A program made the position numbers and the translations under genes. This document shows, one piece after another, positions 23,969-34,578 of a DNA stretch of 50,013 nt (positions within the stretch are counted from its first letter, which is position 1; each line of letters begins with the position of its first letter). The DNA is from Paracoccus marinaquae (GTDB lineage: Bacteria > Pseudomonadota > Alphaproteobacteria > Rhodobacterales > Rhodobacteraceae), in the NCBI RefSeq assembly GCF_018860165.1, contig NZ_JAHKNG010000027.1, positions 1 through 50,013 on the forward strand, given 5' to 3'. The notes below the pieces were generated by a model that saw nothing but the letters and a program-made list of their open reading frames with translations, had not been told where the DNA came from and did not search any database.

Positions 23969-25654
23969 ATGGCGATCACCTCTGCCAATCAGCTGGAACT
24001 GTTGCAGACGGCCGAGGCCGTCGCGCGCGAGAAGATGATCGAGCCCGAGTTGGTCATCGAGGCGATGGAGGACAGTCTCGCCCGCGCGGCCAAGTCGCGC
24101 TATGGCTCGGAGATGGATATCCGCGTGCGGATCGACCGCAAGACCGGCAATGCCACCTTCACCCGCGCCCGCACCGTGGTCGAGGAAGAAGAGCTTGAGA
24201 ATTACCAGGCCGAGTTCACGCCGGCGCAGGCCAAGCCCTATTTCGAGCCGTCCCGCGACGGCCGCACCATCTGGCTGCGCGAGGGCCAGATGGTCGAGGA
24301 ATTCGCCGGCCTGCCGCAGGTGGGCGATGTCTTTCAGGAACAGGTTCCGCCCGTCGATCTGGGCCGCATCGCCGCGCAAAGCGCCAAACAGGTGATCCTG
24401 CAGCGCGTCCGCGAGGCCGAGCGCGACCGGCAATACGAGGAATTCAAGGACCGCGCCGGCACCATCATCAACGGCATCGTCAAGCGCGAGGAATACGGCA
24501 ACATCATCGTCGATGTCGGCCGGGGCGAGGCGATCCTGCGCCGCAACGAGAAGATCGGCCGCGAAAGCTATCGCCCGAACGACCGCATCCGCGCCTATGT
24601 CAAGGACGTGCGCCGCGAGACGCGCGGCCCGCAGATCTTCCTGTCGCGCACCGATCCGCAATTCATGGCGGAACTGTTCAAGATGGAAGTGCCGGAAATT
24701 TATGACGGCATCATCGAGATCAAGGCCGTGGCCCGTGATCCGGGCAGCCGGGCCAAGATCGCCGTCATCTCCTACGACAACTCGATCGACCCGGTTGGTG
24801 CCTGCGTCGGCATGCGCGGCAGCCGCGTTCAGGCCGTCGTCGGCGAATTGCAGGGCGAGAAGATCGATATCATCCCCTGGAACGAGGATCAGGCGACCTT
24901 CCTGGTCAACGCGCTGCAGCCGGCCGAGGTGGCCAAGGTCGTGTTCGACGAAGAGGCGAACAAGATCGAGGTCGTGGTCCCGGACGAGCAGCTGAGCCTC
25001 GCCATCGGGCGGCGCGGCCAGAACGTCCGCCTGGCCAGCCAGCTGACCGGCCTCGACATCGACATCCTGACCGAGGAAGAGGAATCCAAGCGCCGGCAGG
25101 CCGAGTTCAACGCCCGCACGGGCCTGTTCATGGAGGCGCTGGATCTGGACGAGTTCTTCGCCCAGTTGCTGGTCGCCGAAGGCTTCACCGATCTGGAAGA
25201 GGTCGCCTATGTCGACCTGGACGAACTGCTGTCCATCGAGGGCGTCGACGAAGGCACGGCCGAGGAGCTGCAGGCCCGCGCCCGCGACGTGCTGGAAGCC
25301 CGCGCGAAAGCCGCGCTCGAGGCCGCCCGCGCCCTGGGCGCCGAGGACAGCCTCATTGAATTCGAGGGGCTGACACCCCAGATGGTCGAGGCACTGGCCA
25401 AGGACGGCATCAAGACCCTGGAAGATTTCGCCACCTGCGCCGATTGGGAACTGGCCGGCGGCTGGACCACGGTGGATGGCCAGCGCGTGAAGGACGAAGG
25501 GCTGCTGGAACCCTTCGACATCTCGCTGGAAGAGGCGCAGACCATGGTGATGACCGCCCGCGTCATGCTGGGCTGGGTCGATCCGGCGGAACTGGAAAGC
25601 GCGACCGAGGCCGAGGCCGAGGAAGGCGACAGCGACGAGGAGGCCGGGGCGTGA
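23969..25654 (+). CDS. nusA: Transcription termination/antitermination factor NusA
   Basis: Binds RNA polymerase and nascent RNA and controls pausing, termination and antitermination. The 561-residue protein has the N-terminal polymerase-binding domain (1-125), an S1 domain (about 140-200, [21 protein letters not shown]), two KH domains (about 225-345, with [18 protein letters not shown] and [15 protein letters not shown]) and two C-terminal helix-hairpin-helix repeats (about 370-530). It ends with a very acidic tail. ATG 23969 is preceded by AAGGAG over the rimP stop; a GTG lies one codon upstream. Confidence 0.96.
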   Translation: MAITSANQLELLQTAEAVAREKMIEPELVIEAMEDSLARAAKSRYGSEMDIRVRIDRKTGNATFTRARTVVEEEELENYQAEFTPAQAKPYFEPSRDGRTIWLREGQMVEEFAGLPQVGDVFQEQVPPVDLGRIAAQSAKQVILQRVREAERDRQYEEFKDRAGTIINGIVKREEYGNIIVDVGRGEAILRRNEKIGRESYRPNDRIRAYVKDVRRETRGPQIFLSRTDPQFMAELFKMEVPEIYDGIIEIKAVARDPGSRAKIAVISYDNSIDPVGACVGMRGSRVQAVVGELQGEKIDIIPWNEDQATFLVNALQPAEVAKVVFDEEANKIEVVVPDEQLSLAIGRRGQNVRLASQLTGLDIDILTEEEESKRRQAEFNARTGLFMEALDLDEFFAQLLVAEGFTDLEEVAYVDLDELLSIEGVDEGTAEELQARARDVLEARAKAALEAARALGAEDSLIEFEGLTPQMVEALAKDGIKTLEDFATCADWELAGGWTTVDGQRVKDEGLLEPFDISLEEAQTMVMTARVMLGWVDPAELESATEAEAEEGDSDEEAGA

Positions 25655-25672
25655 TGCCCCGGATCTGCGCGC

Positions 25673-26293
25673 TTGAGCCGCGGTGGACGCATAAAGACTC
25701 GCGATGAGCCCGAACGGCGCTGCATCGTCACCGGCGAGGTCCAGCCCAAGCCCGGCCTGATCCGGTTCGTGGCCGGCCCCGACGGGGTGGTCGTGCCCGA
25801 TCTGGCCGAGAAGCTGCCCGGGCGAGGCATCTGGGTGTCGGCCGACCGTGCCGCGATCCAGAAGGCCGCCGCCAAGGGGCTGTTCTCGCGCGCCGCGAAG
25901 GCGCAGGTGACGGCGCCCGAGGGGCTGGCCGATCTGGTCGAGGCGGGGCTGGCGAGGCGAGTCGTGGAACTGGTATCGCTGGCCCGGAAATCGGGCCATG
26001 CGGTGGCCGGGTTCGAGAAGGTGAAGGGCTGGCTGGCCGAGGGGCGCGCGAAGGTGCTGCTGCAGGCCAGCGACGGCTCGGAACGCGGAAAAGGCAAGCT
26101 GTGGACACCGACCGGCGGACGCTGGTTCGGTTGCCTCACCGCATCAGAATTGGGTTTGTCCTTCGGGCGCGATCATGTCATACACGGCGCGCTTGCGGCG
26201 GGTGGCCTGACGGACAAAGTGATCTTGGAAGCCGGCAGACTGACGGGTCTGCGCGGGCATGACGGCAGCAATTCGGCGGCCGGGAAGGAATGA
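25673..26293 (+). CDS. YlxR-family RNA-binding protein with L7Ae-like domain
   Basis: A 206-residue protein joining an N-terminal YlxR domain (DUF448: RRCIVTGE, then [16 protein letters not shown]) to a C-terminal L7Ae-like domain (about 100-200: [37 protein letters not shown], key AGFEKV). The pairing is usual between nusA and infB in alphaproteobacteria. YlxR proteins are linked to transcription/translation control. The only usable start is TTG 25673: no ATG or GTG is in frame between the preceding stop and the conserved region, and a GGA lies eight bases upstream. Its stop overlaps a possible infB ATG. Confidence 0.85.
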   Translation: MSRGGRIKTRDEPERRCIVTGEVQPKPGLIRFVAGPDGVVVPDLAEKLPGRGIWVSADRAAIQKAAAKGLFSRAAKAQVTAPEGLADLVEAGLARRVVELVSLARKSGHAVAGFEKVKGWLAEGRAKVLLQASDGSERGKGKLWTPTGGRWFGCLTASELGLSFGRDHVIHGALAAGGLTDKVILEAGRLTGLRGHDGSNSAAGKE

Positions 26294-26301
26294 AGACACA
26301 G

Positions 26302-28863
26302 ATGAGCGATAAAGACGGTAAAAAGACCCTGGGTGTCGGCGGCGCAGGCAGCCGTTCGGGTCAGGTCAAGCAGAGCTTCAGCCATGGCCGCACCAAGAAT
26401 GTGGTCGTGGAAACCAAGCGCAAGCGCGTCGTCGTGCCGAAGCCCGGCGCGGCGCAGGGGGCTGCCGACAAGGTCAGATCGCCCCTGGTCTCGAAGCATG
26501 CAAGCGATCCGTCCAAGCGCCCGGCCGGCATCTCGGAAGCCGAGATGGAGCGCCGCCTGAAGGCCCTTGCCGCCGCCAAGGCGCGCGAAGCCGACGAGGC
26601 CGCCGCCCGCGCCGCCGAGGAAAAGGCCCGCGAGGAAGAACGCGAGCGCCGCCGCGCCGAGGCCGAGGCCAAGGAACGCGAGGACCGCGAACGCGAAGAG
26701 GCGCTGAAGGCCAAGGCCGAAGAGGACGAACGCCGCGCCCGCGAGGCCGAGGAAAAGGCCAAGCGCAAGGACGAGCCGAAGAAAGAGGCCAAGCCGGCTG
26801 CCAAGCAGCCCGCCGCCGCCGCGCCGGATCAGGCCTCGATCGAGGCTGCCGCCGCGCGTGCCGAAACCAAGGGCGTTGCAGCCGGCGGCCCGCGCCGGTC
26901 CGAGCGCGACCGCCCCGAGCGCGGCACTGACCGCGACGCACGCAACAAGGGCGCCCGCGACGACAACCGCCGCTCGGGCAAGCTGTCGCTGAACCAGGCG
27001 CTTGAGGGCGAGGGCGGCCGCCAGCGCAGCCTTGCCGCGATGAAGCGCAAGCAGGAGCGCGCCCGCCAGAAGGCGATGGGCGGCGGCCAGCGGGCCGAAA
27101 AGCAGGTGCGCGAAGTGCAGCTGCCCGAAACCATCCTGGTCTCGGAACTGGCGAACCGCATGGCCGAACGCGGCGCCGATGTCGTCAAGTCGCTGATGAA
27201 GATGGGCATGATGGTCACCGGCAACCAGTCCATCGACGCCGACACGGCCGAACTGGTGATCGACGAATTCGGCCACAAGGCCGTGCGCGTCTCGGATGCA
27301 GATGTGGAGCAGGTCATCGACACGGTCGAGGACAAGGCCGAGGATCTGCAGCCGCGCCCGCCGATCATCACCATCATGGGCCATGTCGACCACGGCAAGA
27401 CCTCGCTTCTGGACGCGATCCGGCATGCCAATGTCGTCTCGGGCGAGGCCGGCGGCATCACCCAGCATATCGGCGCCTATCAGGTGAAGACCGAATCGGG
27501 GGCCGTGCTCAGCTTCCTCGACACGCCGGGTCACGCCGCCTTCACCTCGATGCGGGCGCGCGGTGCGCAGGTCACCGATATCGTCGTGCTGGTCGTGGCC
27601 GCCGATGACGCGGTGATGCCGCAGACCGTCGAGGCGATCAACCACGCCAAGGCGGCCGGGGTGCCGATGATCGTGGCGATCAACAAGATCGACAAGCCCG
27701 CCGCCGATCCCGACAAGGTGCGCACGGCGCTGCTGCATCACGAGGTGATCGTCGAGAAGCTGTCGGGCGATGTGCAGGATGTCGAGGTTTCGGCCAAGAC
27801 CGGCCAGGGGCTGGATCAGCTGCTGGACGCCATCGCGCTGCAGGCCGAGATCCTCGAATTGCGGGCCAATCCCGACCGCGCCGCGCAGGGCGCGGTGATC
27901 GAGGCGCAGCTGGATGTGGGCCGCGGCCCCGTCGCCACGGTTCTGGTCCAGAACGGCACCCTGCATCGCGGCGACATCTTCGTCGTCGGCGAACAGTGGG
28001 GCAAGGTCCGCGCCCTGATCAACGACAAGGGCGAACGCGTGGATGAGGCCGGCCCCTCGGTTCCGGTCGAGGTTCTGGGCCTGAACGGCACGCCCGAAGC
28101 CGGCGACGTGCTGAACGTGGTCGAGACCGAGGCCCAGGCGCGCGAGATCGCCGATTACCGCAACCAGCAGGCCAAGGACAAACGCGCCGCGGCCGGTGCC
28201 GCGACGACGCTGGAACAACTGATGGCGAAGGCCAAGGCGGATGAAAGCGTGTCCGAACTGCCGGTGGTGGTGAAGGCCGACGTGCAGGGCTCGGCCGAGG
28301 CGATCGTGCAGGCGCTGGAAAAGGTCGGCAACGAAGAAGTCCGGGTCAGGGTGCTGCATTACGGCGTCGGCGCGATCACCGAATCGGATATCGGCCTGGC
28401 CGAGGCGTCGAATGCCCCGGTCATCGGCTTCAACGTCCGTGCCAATGCGCCCGCGCGCAATTCCGCCAACCAGAAGGGGGTCGAGATCCGCTATTACTCG
28501 ATCATCTACGATCTGGTGGACGACATCAAAGCCGCCGCCTCCGGCCTGCTGTCGGCCGAGGTCCGCGAGAACTTCATCGGCTATGCCGAGATCCGCGAAG
28601 TCTTCAAGGTCACCGGCGTCGGCAAGGTCGCGGGCTGTCTGGTCACCGAGGGCGTCGCCCGCCGTTCGGCCGGCGTTCGCCTGCTGCGCGACAACGTGGT
28701 GATCCACGAAGGCACGCTGAAGACGCTGAAGCGCTTCAAGGACGAGGTCAAGGAAGTGCAATCCGGTCAGGAATGCGGCATGGCGTTCGAGAATTACGAC
28801 GATATCCGCCCGGGCGATGTCATCGAGATCTTCGAGCGCGAAGAGGTCGAGCGCACCCTGTAA
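26302..28863 (+). CDS. infB: Translation initiation factor IF-2
   Basis: The GTPase that brings initiator tRNA to the 30S subunit and promotes subunit joining. The 853-residue protein has an N-terminal basic region, a long Ala/Glu/Arg/Lys-rich helical stretch (about 70-180), an IF2-N domain, the G domain with GHVDHGKT from residue 360, DTPGHAAF and NKID, then beta barrels and the fMet-tRNA-binding C-terminal domain. The start is set at ATG 26302 ([11 protein letters not shown]), as in related proteins; ATG 26290 overlaps the ylxR stop and would add four residues. It closes the operon before a clear terminator. Confidence 0.96.
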   Translation: MSDKDGKKTLGVGGAGSRSGQVKQSFSHGRTKNVVVETKRKRVVVPKPGAAQGAADKVRSPLVSKHASDPSKRPAGISEAEMERRLKALAAAKAREADEAAARAAEEKAREEERERRRAEAEAKEREDREREEALKAKAEEDERRAREAEEKAKRKDEPKKEAKPAAKQPAAAAPDQASIEAAAARAETKGVAAGGPRRSERDRPERGTDRDARNKGARDDNRRSGKLSLNQALEGEGGRQRSLAAMKRKQERARQKAMGGGQRAEKQVREVQLPETILVSELANRMAERGADVVKSLMKMGMMVTGNQSIDADTAELVIDEFGHKAVRVSDADVEQVIDTVEDKAEDLQPRPPIITIMGHVDHGKTSLLDAIRHANVVSGEAGGITQHIGAYQVKTESGAVLSFLDTPGHAAFTSMRARGAQVTDIVVLVVAADDAVMPQTVEAINHAKAAGVPMIVAINKIDKPAADPDKVRTALLHHEVIVEKLSGDVQDVEVSAKTGQGLDQLLDAIALQAEILELRANPDRAAQGAVIEAQLDVGRGPVATVLVQNGTLHRGDIFVVGEQWGKVRALINDKGERVDEAGPSVPVEVLGLNGTPEAGDVLNVVETEAQAREIADYRNQQAKDKRAAAGAATTLEQLMAKAKADESVSELPVVVKADVQGSAEAIVQALEKVGNEEVRVRVLHYGVGAITESDIGLAEASNAPVIGFNVRANAPARNSANQKGVEIRYYSIIYDLVDDIKAAASGLLSAEVRENFIGYAEIREVFKVTGVGKVAGCLVTEGVARRSAGVRLLRDNVVIHEGTLKTLKRFKDEVKEVQSGQECGMAFENYDDIRPGDVIEIFEREEVERTL

Positions 28864-28892
28864 GGTGCTGCAGGCATCTGTTCGGTCAGAGA

Positions 28893-28917
28893 AGGGCGGC
28901 GACGGGCCGCCCTTTTT
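28893..28917 (+). terminator. Rho-independent terminator of the infB operon
   Basis: AGGGCGGC (28893-28900) pairs with GCCGCCCT (28906-28913) around a five-base loop and runs into five Ts. It lies 30 bases after infB. The remaining bases to mutT (28918-29062) show nothing recognisable. Confidence 0.85.
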
Positions 28918-29062
28918 CATATGCCGTCCTGGGATCGCGTGAAACCGGGGGTCCTCGGGCGGCAACCGACCTGCGCGCCGCCCCTGACCGGATTATGAAG
29001 GATTCGTTTACGGCCAGCGGCTCGAAGCGCACCCGGCCGGGACTAATCGCCCGGCTGCGCGC

Positions 29063-29461
29063 TCAGAGCCACATCTGCAGCGCCGGGATCAGCGGAATAT
29101 CCGCCGGCGGCATCGGATAGCCGCGCAGGTCCCTGGCATGAACCCATGCCAGTTTCTGCCCCTCGACGGGCCGCACGATCCCCTGCCATTTGCGGCAGAC
29201 AAAGACCGGCATCAGCAGGTGGAAATCCTCATAGCTGTGGCTGGCGAAGGTCAGCGGCGCGAGGCAGGATTGCCAGGTGTCGATGCCCAGTTCCTCATGC
29301 AGTTCCCGAATCAGCGCCGCTTCGGGGGTTTCGCCCGGCTCGACCTTGCCGCCCGGAAACTCCCACAGCCCGGCCATGGATTTTCCCTCGGGGCGCTGCG
29401 CCAGAAGCACCCGCCCGTCAGGATCGATCAGCGCGACGGCGGCGACAAGGACCGTCTTCAA
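29063..29461 (-). CDS. mutT: 8-oxo-dGTP diphosphatase (MutT)
   Basis: Removes oxidised dGTP from the nucleotide pool. The 132-residue Nudix protein opens VAAVALIDPDGRVLLAQRPEGK and has the Nudix box GGKVEPGETPEAALIRELHEELGI, here noted by its GGK, RE and EELGI residues; the preceding AGLWEFPG is typical of MutT. The start is TTG 29461, whose last two bases form the argJ stop (TTGA); no ATG or GTG lies in the first family-like residues. The gene is therefore likely coupled to argJ translation. Confidence 0.87.
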   Translation of the reverse strand: MKTVLVAAVALIDPDGRVLLAQRPEGKSMAGLWEFPGGKVEPGETPEAALIRELHEELGIDTWQSCLAPLTFASHSYEDFHLLMPVFVCRKWQGIVRPVEGQKLAWVHARDLRGYPMPPADIPLIPALQMWL

Positions 29462-30714
29462 GACCGGTAATCCGCGTTGATGTCGATATAGCCATGGGTC
29501 AGATCGCAGGTCCAGACGGTCCGCGCGCCCTGCCCCAGCCCCAGATCGACCGCGATCAGCAGATCCTGGTTCTTCATGTAGGCGCTGGCCTTCGCCTCGT
29601 CGTAATCGGGCGCGCGCCAGCCGTTTTCGGCCAGGATCATGTCGCCAAAGCGGATGGTCAGCCGGTCGCGATCGGCCTCGGCGCCGGATTTGCCGACGGC
29701 GGCGACGATCCGGCCCCAGTTCGCGTCCTCGCCGGCGATGGCGGTCTTGACCAGCGGCGAATTGGCGATGGCCATGGCGACCCGCTGCGCGTCGGCCTCC
29801 GAAACCGCCCCCGTCACCTGCACCTCGACGAATTTCGTCGCCCCCTCGCCGTCGCGCACCACAAGCTGCGCCAGATCGCGCATGACGCCATGCAGCGCCT
29901 GCACGAAGGCCGCGCCTGTGCCGCCCTCAAGCGAGGTGATCTCGGCCGCGCCGCCTTGCCCGGTCGCCGCAAGGATCAGCGCATCCGAGGTCGAGGTGTC
30001 GCTGTCCACGGTGATCGCGTTGAAGCTGCGGTCCAGGCCGCTGCTCAGCGCCCGCTGCAACAGCGTCGCGGCAATCTTCGCATCGGTGAAAACATAGACC
30101 AGCATCGTCGCCATGTCGGGCGCGATCATGCCCGAACCCTTGGCGATGCCGGCGATGCGGATTGTCCCGCCCTCGCCCGGAACCTCGGCCGAGGCGCCCT
30201 TGGGGAAGGTGTCGGTGGTCATGATGGCACGGGCGGCATCCGCCGCCCCACCCTGATCCAGCCCCTCCGCCAGATCGCCGATGATGGCGACGATCCGCTC
30301 ATGCGGCAGCGGCTCGCCGATCACCCCGGTCGAGGACGAGAACACCCGCCCGGCGGGCACCCCCAGCCGGGTCGCGACCGCGCCGGTCACGGCATTGACC
30401 GATTCCTGTCCGCGCGCGCCGGTGAAGGCATTGGCGTTGCCAGAATTGACGATGATCGCCGCGCCCCCGGGCGCATCGCCGCCCTGCGCCAGCTTGGCCT
30501 GACAGTCCAGCACGCAGGCCGCGCGGGTCGAGGATCTGGTGAACGCCCCGGCCACGGTGGAACCCGGCGCGATGCGGATCAGCGTCACATCGGTGCGGCC
30601 CTGGTACTTGACCCCGGCCGCACCGCTGGCGAATTCGACGCCGGCGATCACCGGCAGGTCGGGAAAGCCTGCGGGCGCCAGCGGGGAAACCGGCAGACCT
30701 GCCTTGCCCATCAT
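29458..30714 (-). CDS. argJ: Bifunctional glutamate N-acetyltransferase / amino-acid acetyltransferase
   Basis: Recycles the acetyl group between N-acetylornithine and glutamate in arginine synthesis and may also start the pathway from acetyl-CoA. The 418-residue protein is a self-cleaving Ntn-type hydrolase: cleavage is expected before T203 in APDMATMLVYVFTD. NSGNANAFTG and the TTDTFPK block before the cleavage site are diagnostic. Two adjacent ATGs (30714 and 30711) are possible starts; the first overlaps the stop of the parvulin gene as ATGA. Whether it is mono- or bifunctional cannot be decided from the sequence. Confidence 0.94.
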   Translation of the reverse strand: MMGKAGLPVSPLAPAGFPDLPVIAGVEFASGAAGVKYQGRTDVTLIRIAPGSTVAGAFTRSSTRAACVLDCQAKLAQGGDAPGGAAIIVNSGNANAFTGARGQESVNAVTGAVATRLGVPAGRVFSSSTGVIGEPLPHERIVAIIGDLAEGLDQGGAADAARAIMTTDTFPKGASAEVPGEGGTIRIAGIAKGSGMIAPDMATMLVYVFTDAKIAATLLQRALSSGLDRSFNAITVDSDTSTSDALILAATGQGGAAEITSLEGGTGAAFVQALHGVMRDLAQLVVRDGEGATKFVEVQVTGAVSEADAQRVAMAIANSPLVKTAIAGEDANWGRIVAAVGKSGAEADRDRLTIRFGDMILAENGWRAPDYDEAKASAYMKNQDLLIAVDLGLGQGARTVWTCDLTHGYIDINADYRS

Positions 30715-31556
30715 TCGGCCTCCAGCAACTCGACCTTGTTCATCAGCGCCGGATCGACGCCCTCGGTCTTTTCGACCTCGGCTGCCCCGACGAGGCGCTC
30801 GATCTCGGCCTCGACCTTGTCGCGGCGGACCATCTGGTCGATCTGCTCGCGGACCTCGGCCAGTTCGGGCGCCTCCTTCACGCGGCTGTCGTTCAGCTTG
30901 ATGACATGCCAGCCGAATTCGGTCTGCACCGGATCGGACACGGCGCCCTTTTCCATCGCCTGCACCGCCTCGGCGAAGGGGGGCACCATCTGGTCGGCGC
31001 TGAACCAGCCCAGATCGCCCTTGTTCGGGCCGCTGGGCCCGGTCGAGCGTTCCTCGGCCAGCGCGCCGAAATCGGCGCCTCCGTCCAGTTCGGCCTTGAT
31101 TTCCTTCGCCTGTTCCTCGGTCTCGACCAGGATATGGGCGGCGGAATATTCGGTCACCGGCTCGGCCGTGCTGAACAGCCGGTCATAGGCGGCCTGAATC
31201 TCCTCGTCGGTCGGGGCGACCTCGGCCACCACGGTCACCGCGGCGGTGGCCAGCGTGTTGCGGCGCTGCAGTTCCAGCTGCGCGCGCACGCCGGCATTTT
31301 CCGCGCCGGTCGCGGCCACGGCGGTCTGGCGGACCAGCTGGTCCAGCATCAGGTCCCACAGCGCCTGATCGGGCAGCCCGGCCATCTGCGGGTCCTGCAC
31401 CGACTGCTTCATCACGATCATCTGCCCCAGCGTGATCGTCTGGCCGTTCACGGTTGCGACAACGGTATCGGCGTTCTGGTCCTGCGCCAGCGCGGCAAGG
31501 GGCATCAGCACCGGGGTCGCGATCACGACGGCGGCCAGAATCGAGGGTCTCAGCAT
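30711..31556 (-). CDS. Periplasmic parvulin-type peptidyl-prolyl isomerase
   Basis: A 281-residue exported folding factor of the PrsA/PpiD/SurA kind. A signal peptide ends after LAALA (residue 24). A SurA-like N-terminal helical region (about 28-120) precedes a rotamase domain (about 125-230) with SAAHILVETEEQAKEI, KGDLGWF and QTEFGWHVIKL. It probably assists folding of secreted proteins, which suits its position divergent from secA. The start at ATG 31556 follows AAAGG; longer in-frame starts would cover the secA promoter region. Confidence 0.86.
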   Translation of the reverse strand: MLRPSILAAVVIATPVLMPLAALAQDQNADTVVATVNGQTITLGQMIVMKQSVQDPQMAGLPDQALWDLMLDQLVRQTAVAATGAENAGVRAQLELQRRNTLATAAVTVVAEVAPTDEEIQAAYDRLFSTAEPVTEYSAAHILVETEEQAKEIKAELDGGADFGALAEERSTGPSGPNKGDLGWFSADQMVPPFAEAVQAMEKGAVSDPVQTEFGWHVIKLNDSRVKEAPELAEVREQIDQMVRRDKVEAEIERLVGAAEVEKTEGVDPALMNKVELLEAE

Positions 31557-31607
31557 GAAAAATCCTTTGCAGTCACGCCCGGAACCGTTCAGGGAACCGG
31601 GCCAGCG

Positions 31608-31636
31608 TTGACAGTCAGGCAGGCGAGGCATACATC
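31608..31636 (+). promoter_or_regulatory. Candidate secA promoter
   Basis: A consensus TTGACA (31608-31613) is followed 17 bases later by TACATC (31631-31636), a weak -10. The leader to secA would be about 120 bases. Confidence 0.4.
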
Positions 31637-31677
31637 CCCACGCAACCGTGGAAGGCGCCGCCGCCGCTTTTCGTTCC

Positions 31678-31711
31678 TGCCCCTGATACGGCAATGCGGA
31701 AGGCAGGGGCA
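31678..31711 (+). repeat. Inverted repeat in the secA leader
   Basis: TGCCCCTG (31678-31685) and CAGGGGCA (31704-31711) pair perfectly around 18 bases. It could fold in the leader RNA of secA; no T-tract follows. Confidence 0.35.
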
Positions 31712-31761
31712 AGTGGCCCGGCCGGGGCGGCCTTTCCCAACAACGTGATTGCGAAGGTAAC

Positions 31762-34479
31762 ATGCTCGGCATCGGAACTCTGGCGAAGAAGGTCTTTGGC
31801 ACGCCCAATGACCGCAAGGTGAAATCGACCCGCCCGCTGGTGGCCCGGATCAATGCGCTGGAAGAGGAATTCAAGGCGCTGAGCGACGAGGGGCTGATTG
31901 AGAAGACCCGCGAATTCCGGCAGCGCGTCGAGGGCGGCGAGAGCGTTGACGACATCCTGCCCGAGGCCTTCGCCAATTGCCGCGAGGGGGCCCGCCGCGC
32001 CCTTGGCCTGCGCGCCTTCGACGTGCAGCTGAAGGGTGGCATCTTCCTGCATCAGGGCAATATCGCCGAGATGAAGACCGGCGAGGGCAAGACCCTGGTC
32101 GCCACCTTCCCGGCCTATCTGAACGCGCTGACCGGGCGTGGCGTGCATGTCGTCACGGTGAACGACTATCTGGCCAAGCGCGACGCCGCCTGGATGGGCA
32201 AGGTCTTCGCGCAGCTTGGCATGACCACCGGCGTCGTCTATCCGTTCCAGCCCGAGGCCGAGAAGCGCGAGGCCTATGCCGCCGATGTCACCTATGCCAC
32301 CAATAACGAGCTGGGCTTCGACTATCTGCGCGACAACATGAAGGGCTCGGTCGCCGAGATGGTCCAGCGCGGCCATCATTTCGCCATCGTCGACGAGGTC
32401 GATTCGATCCTGATCGACGAGGCCCGCACGCCGCTGATCATCTCGGGGCCGTCGCAGGACCGCAGCGAACTGTATCGCGTGCTGGACAAGTATGTCCCGC
32501 AGCTGACCGCAGAGCATTTCAAGCTGGACGAGAAGACCCGCAACGCCACCTTCACCGAAGAGGGCAACGAGTTTCTGGAACAGAGGCTGTGGGCCGATGG
32601 CGTGCTGCCCGAGGGCCAGACCCTCTATGACCCGGAATCGACCACCATCGTCCACCATGCCAACCAGGCCCTGCGCGCCCACAAGCTGTTCCAGAAGGAC
32701 CAGCAATACATGGTCCGCGACGGCGAGGTGGTGCTGATCGACGAATTCACCGGCCGGATGATGAAGGGCCGCCGCCTCTCGGACGGGCTGCATCAGGCGA
32801 TCGAGGCCAAGGAGGGCGTCGATATCCAGCCCGAGAACGTGACGCTGGCCAGCGTCACCTTCCAGAACTATTTCCGGCTTTACGAGAAGCTGGGCGGCAT
32901 GACCGGCACGGCGGCAACCGAGGCCGAGGAATTCGCCGAGATCTATCGCCTTGGCGTGGTCGAGGTGCCGACCAACCGCCCGATCCAGCGCCGCGACGAG
33001 GACGACCGGGTCTATCGCACCGCGGACGAGAAATACACCGCCGTGATCGAGGCGATCAAGGAAGCCCATGCCAAGGGCCAGCCCACCCTTGTCGGCACCA
33101 CCAGCATCGAGAAGTCCGAGATGCTGGCGGCCATGCTGACCCGCGACGGCATCCCCCATAACGTGCTGAACGCCCGCCAGCACGAGGCCGAGGCGCAGAT
33201 CGTCGCCGATGCCGGCAAGCCCGGCGCGGTCACCATCGCCACCAACATGGCCGGCCGCGGCACCGACATCCAGCTGGGCGGCAATGTCGAGATGAAGGTG
33301 TTGGAGGCGCTGCAGGCCGATCCCGAGGCCCATCCCGACACACTGCGCGCCCGGATCGAGAAAGAACACGCCACCGACAAGCAGCGTGTGCTGGATGCGG
33401 GCGGGCTGTTCGTTCTGGGCACCGAGCGCCATGAAAGCCGCCGCATCGACAACCAGCTGCGCGGCCGCTCGGGCCGCCAGGGCGATCCGGGGCGCTCGCT
33501 GTTCTTTTTGTCGCTGGATGACGACCTGATGCGGATCTTCGGCTCGGAACGGCTGGACAAGGTGCTGTCCTCGCTGGGCATGAAGGAGGGCGAGGCCATC
33601 GTCCATCCCTGGGTCAACAAGTCGCTGGAACGGGCCCAGGCCAAGGTCGAGGGGCGGAACTTCGACATCCGCAAGCAGCTGCTGAAATTCGACGACGTGA
33701 TGAACGACCAGCGCAAGGCGATCTTCAGCCAGCGCCGCGAGATCATGGACAGCGAGGAGGTGGGCGAGATCGCGGCCGACATGCGCCATCAGGTGATCGA
33801 GGATCTTGTCGAGGATTTCATGCCGCCGAAGACCTATGCCGATCAGTGGAACACCGACGGGCTGCGGACGGCCGTGCGCGAAAAGCTGAACATGAACCTG
33901 CCGGTCGCCGACTGGGCGACCGAGGAGGGCGTGGATCAGGAGGTGCTGCGGGAACGGATCGTGGACGCCACCGACACCTACATGGCCGAGAAGGAACAGG
34001 GTTTCGGCATCGAGAACATGCGGATGATCGAAAAGCAGGTCCTGCTGCAGATGATCGACCAGAAATGGCGCGAGCATCTGGTCACGCTGGAACATCTGCG
34101 CTCGGTCGTGGGTTTCCGCGGCTATGCGCAGCGCGATCCCCTGTCGGAATACAAGACCGAGGGCTTCCAGTTGTTCGAGACGCTGCTGGACGGGCTGCGC
34201 TTCGACGTGACCCAGCGACTGTCCCAGATCCGCCCGCTGACCGAGGCCGAGCGCGAGGAAATGCTGCGCCAGATGGCCGAGCAGCAGAAGGCCCGGCAGG
34301 AACACCTGACCATGGAGCACGGCGCCGAGAAGCAATCGAGCGACGACGCGGAGAAGCCCGCCCCGCTGGTCGAGGGCTTCGACGAGAGCAACCCCGCAAG
34401 CTGGGGCAATCCGGGCCGCAACGATCCCTGCCCCTGCGGTTCGGGCAGGAAGTTCAAGCACTGCCACGGCGCGCTGTAG
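31762..34479 (+). CDS. secA: Preprotein translocase ATPase SecA
   Basis: The motor that drives unfolded preproteins through SecYEG at the inner membrane. The 905-residue length is normal. Walker A is MKTGEGKT at 104-111, and the DEAD-like [29 protein letters not shown] and [10 protein letters not shown] blocks are present. The C-terminus carries the zinc-binding tail that contacts SecB and lipids: C890, C892, C901, H902 in [13 protein letters not shown]. The start at ATG 31762 follows GAAGG. The adjacent divergent gene is a periplasmic folding isomerase. Confidence 0.97.
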   Translation: MLGIGTLAKKVFGTPNDRKVKSTRPLVARINALEEEFKALSDEGLIEKTREFRQRVEGGESVDDILPEAFANCREGARRALGLRAFDVQLKGGIFLHQGNIAEMKTGEGKTLVATFPAYLNALTGRGVHVVTVNDYLAKRDAAWMGKVFAQLGMTTGVVYPFQPEAEKREAYAADVTYATNNELGFDYLRDNMKGSVAEMVQRGHHFAIVDEVDSILIDEARTPLIISGPSQDRSELYRVLDKYVPQLTAEHFKLDEKTRNATFTEEGNEFLEQRLWADGVLPEGQTLYDPESTTIVHHANQALRAHKLFQKDQQYMVRDGEVVLIDEFTGRMMKGRRLSDGLHQAIEAKEGVDIQPENVTLASVTFQNYFRLYEKLGGMTGTAATEAEEFAEIYRLGVVEVPTNRPIQRRDEDDRVYRTADEKYTAVIEAIKEAHAKGQPTLVGTTSIEKSEMLAAMLTRDGIPHNVLNARQHEAEAQIVADAGKPGAVTIATNMAGRGTDIQLGGNVEMKVLEALQADPEAHPDTLRARIEKEHATDKQRVLDAGGLFVLGTERHESRRIDNQLRGRSGRQGDPGRSLFFLSLDDDLMRIFGSERLDKVLSSLGMKEGEAIVHPWVNKSLERAQAKVEGRNFDIRKQLLKFDDVMNDQRKAIFSQRREIMDSEEVGEIAADMRHQVIEDLVEDFMPPKTYADQWNTDGLRTAVREKLNMNLPVADWATEEGVDQEVLRERIVDATDTYMAEKEQGFGIENMRMIEKQVLLQMIDQKWREHLVTLEHLRSVVGFRGYAQRDPLSEYKTEGFQLFETLLDGLRFDVTQRLSQIRPLTEAEREEMLRQMAEQQKARQEHLTMEHGAEKQSSDDAEKPAPLVEGFDESNPASWGNPGRNDPCPCGSGRKFKHCHGAL

Positions 34480-34526
34480 CGCCTGCCGCCGAGATTTGCG
34501 TCCCGCGACGGCGTTCGCGCCCGCCG

Positions 34527-34578
34527 GGCGGGGGCAGGCCCCCGCCGCAGCGGCCGCGAAGGGCGGGTTCCCCCGCCC
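34527..34578. repeat. Two GC-rich hairpins between convergent secA and fmt
   Basis: A 9-base stem (34527-34535 with 34538-34546) and a 7-base stem GGGCGGG/CCCGCCC (34561-34567 with 34572-34578) fill most of the 99-base gap. The second abuts the fmt stop codon. Neither has a T-run, so they may be terminators without a U-tract or a genomic repeat. Confidence 0.45.

Noticed and set aside
26173..28965. Very long open frame on the minus strand antisense to infB (and similar ones opposite secA, argG, nusA and pip)
   Set aside because: High-GC coding regions leave antisense frames open; the translations are low-complexity, rich in G, R, D, H and A, and resemble no family, while the plus strand encodes clear IF-2, SecA and others.
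28918..29062. tRNA or small RNA gene after the infB terminator
   Set aside because: No cloverleaf, no TTC-loop motif and no clear promoter-terminator pair.
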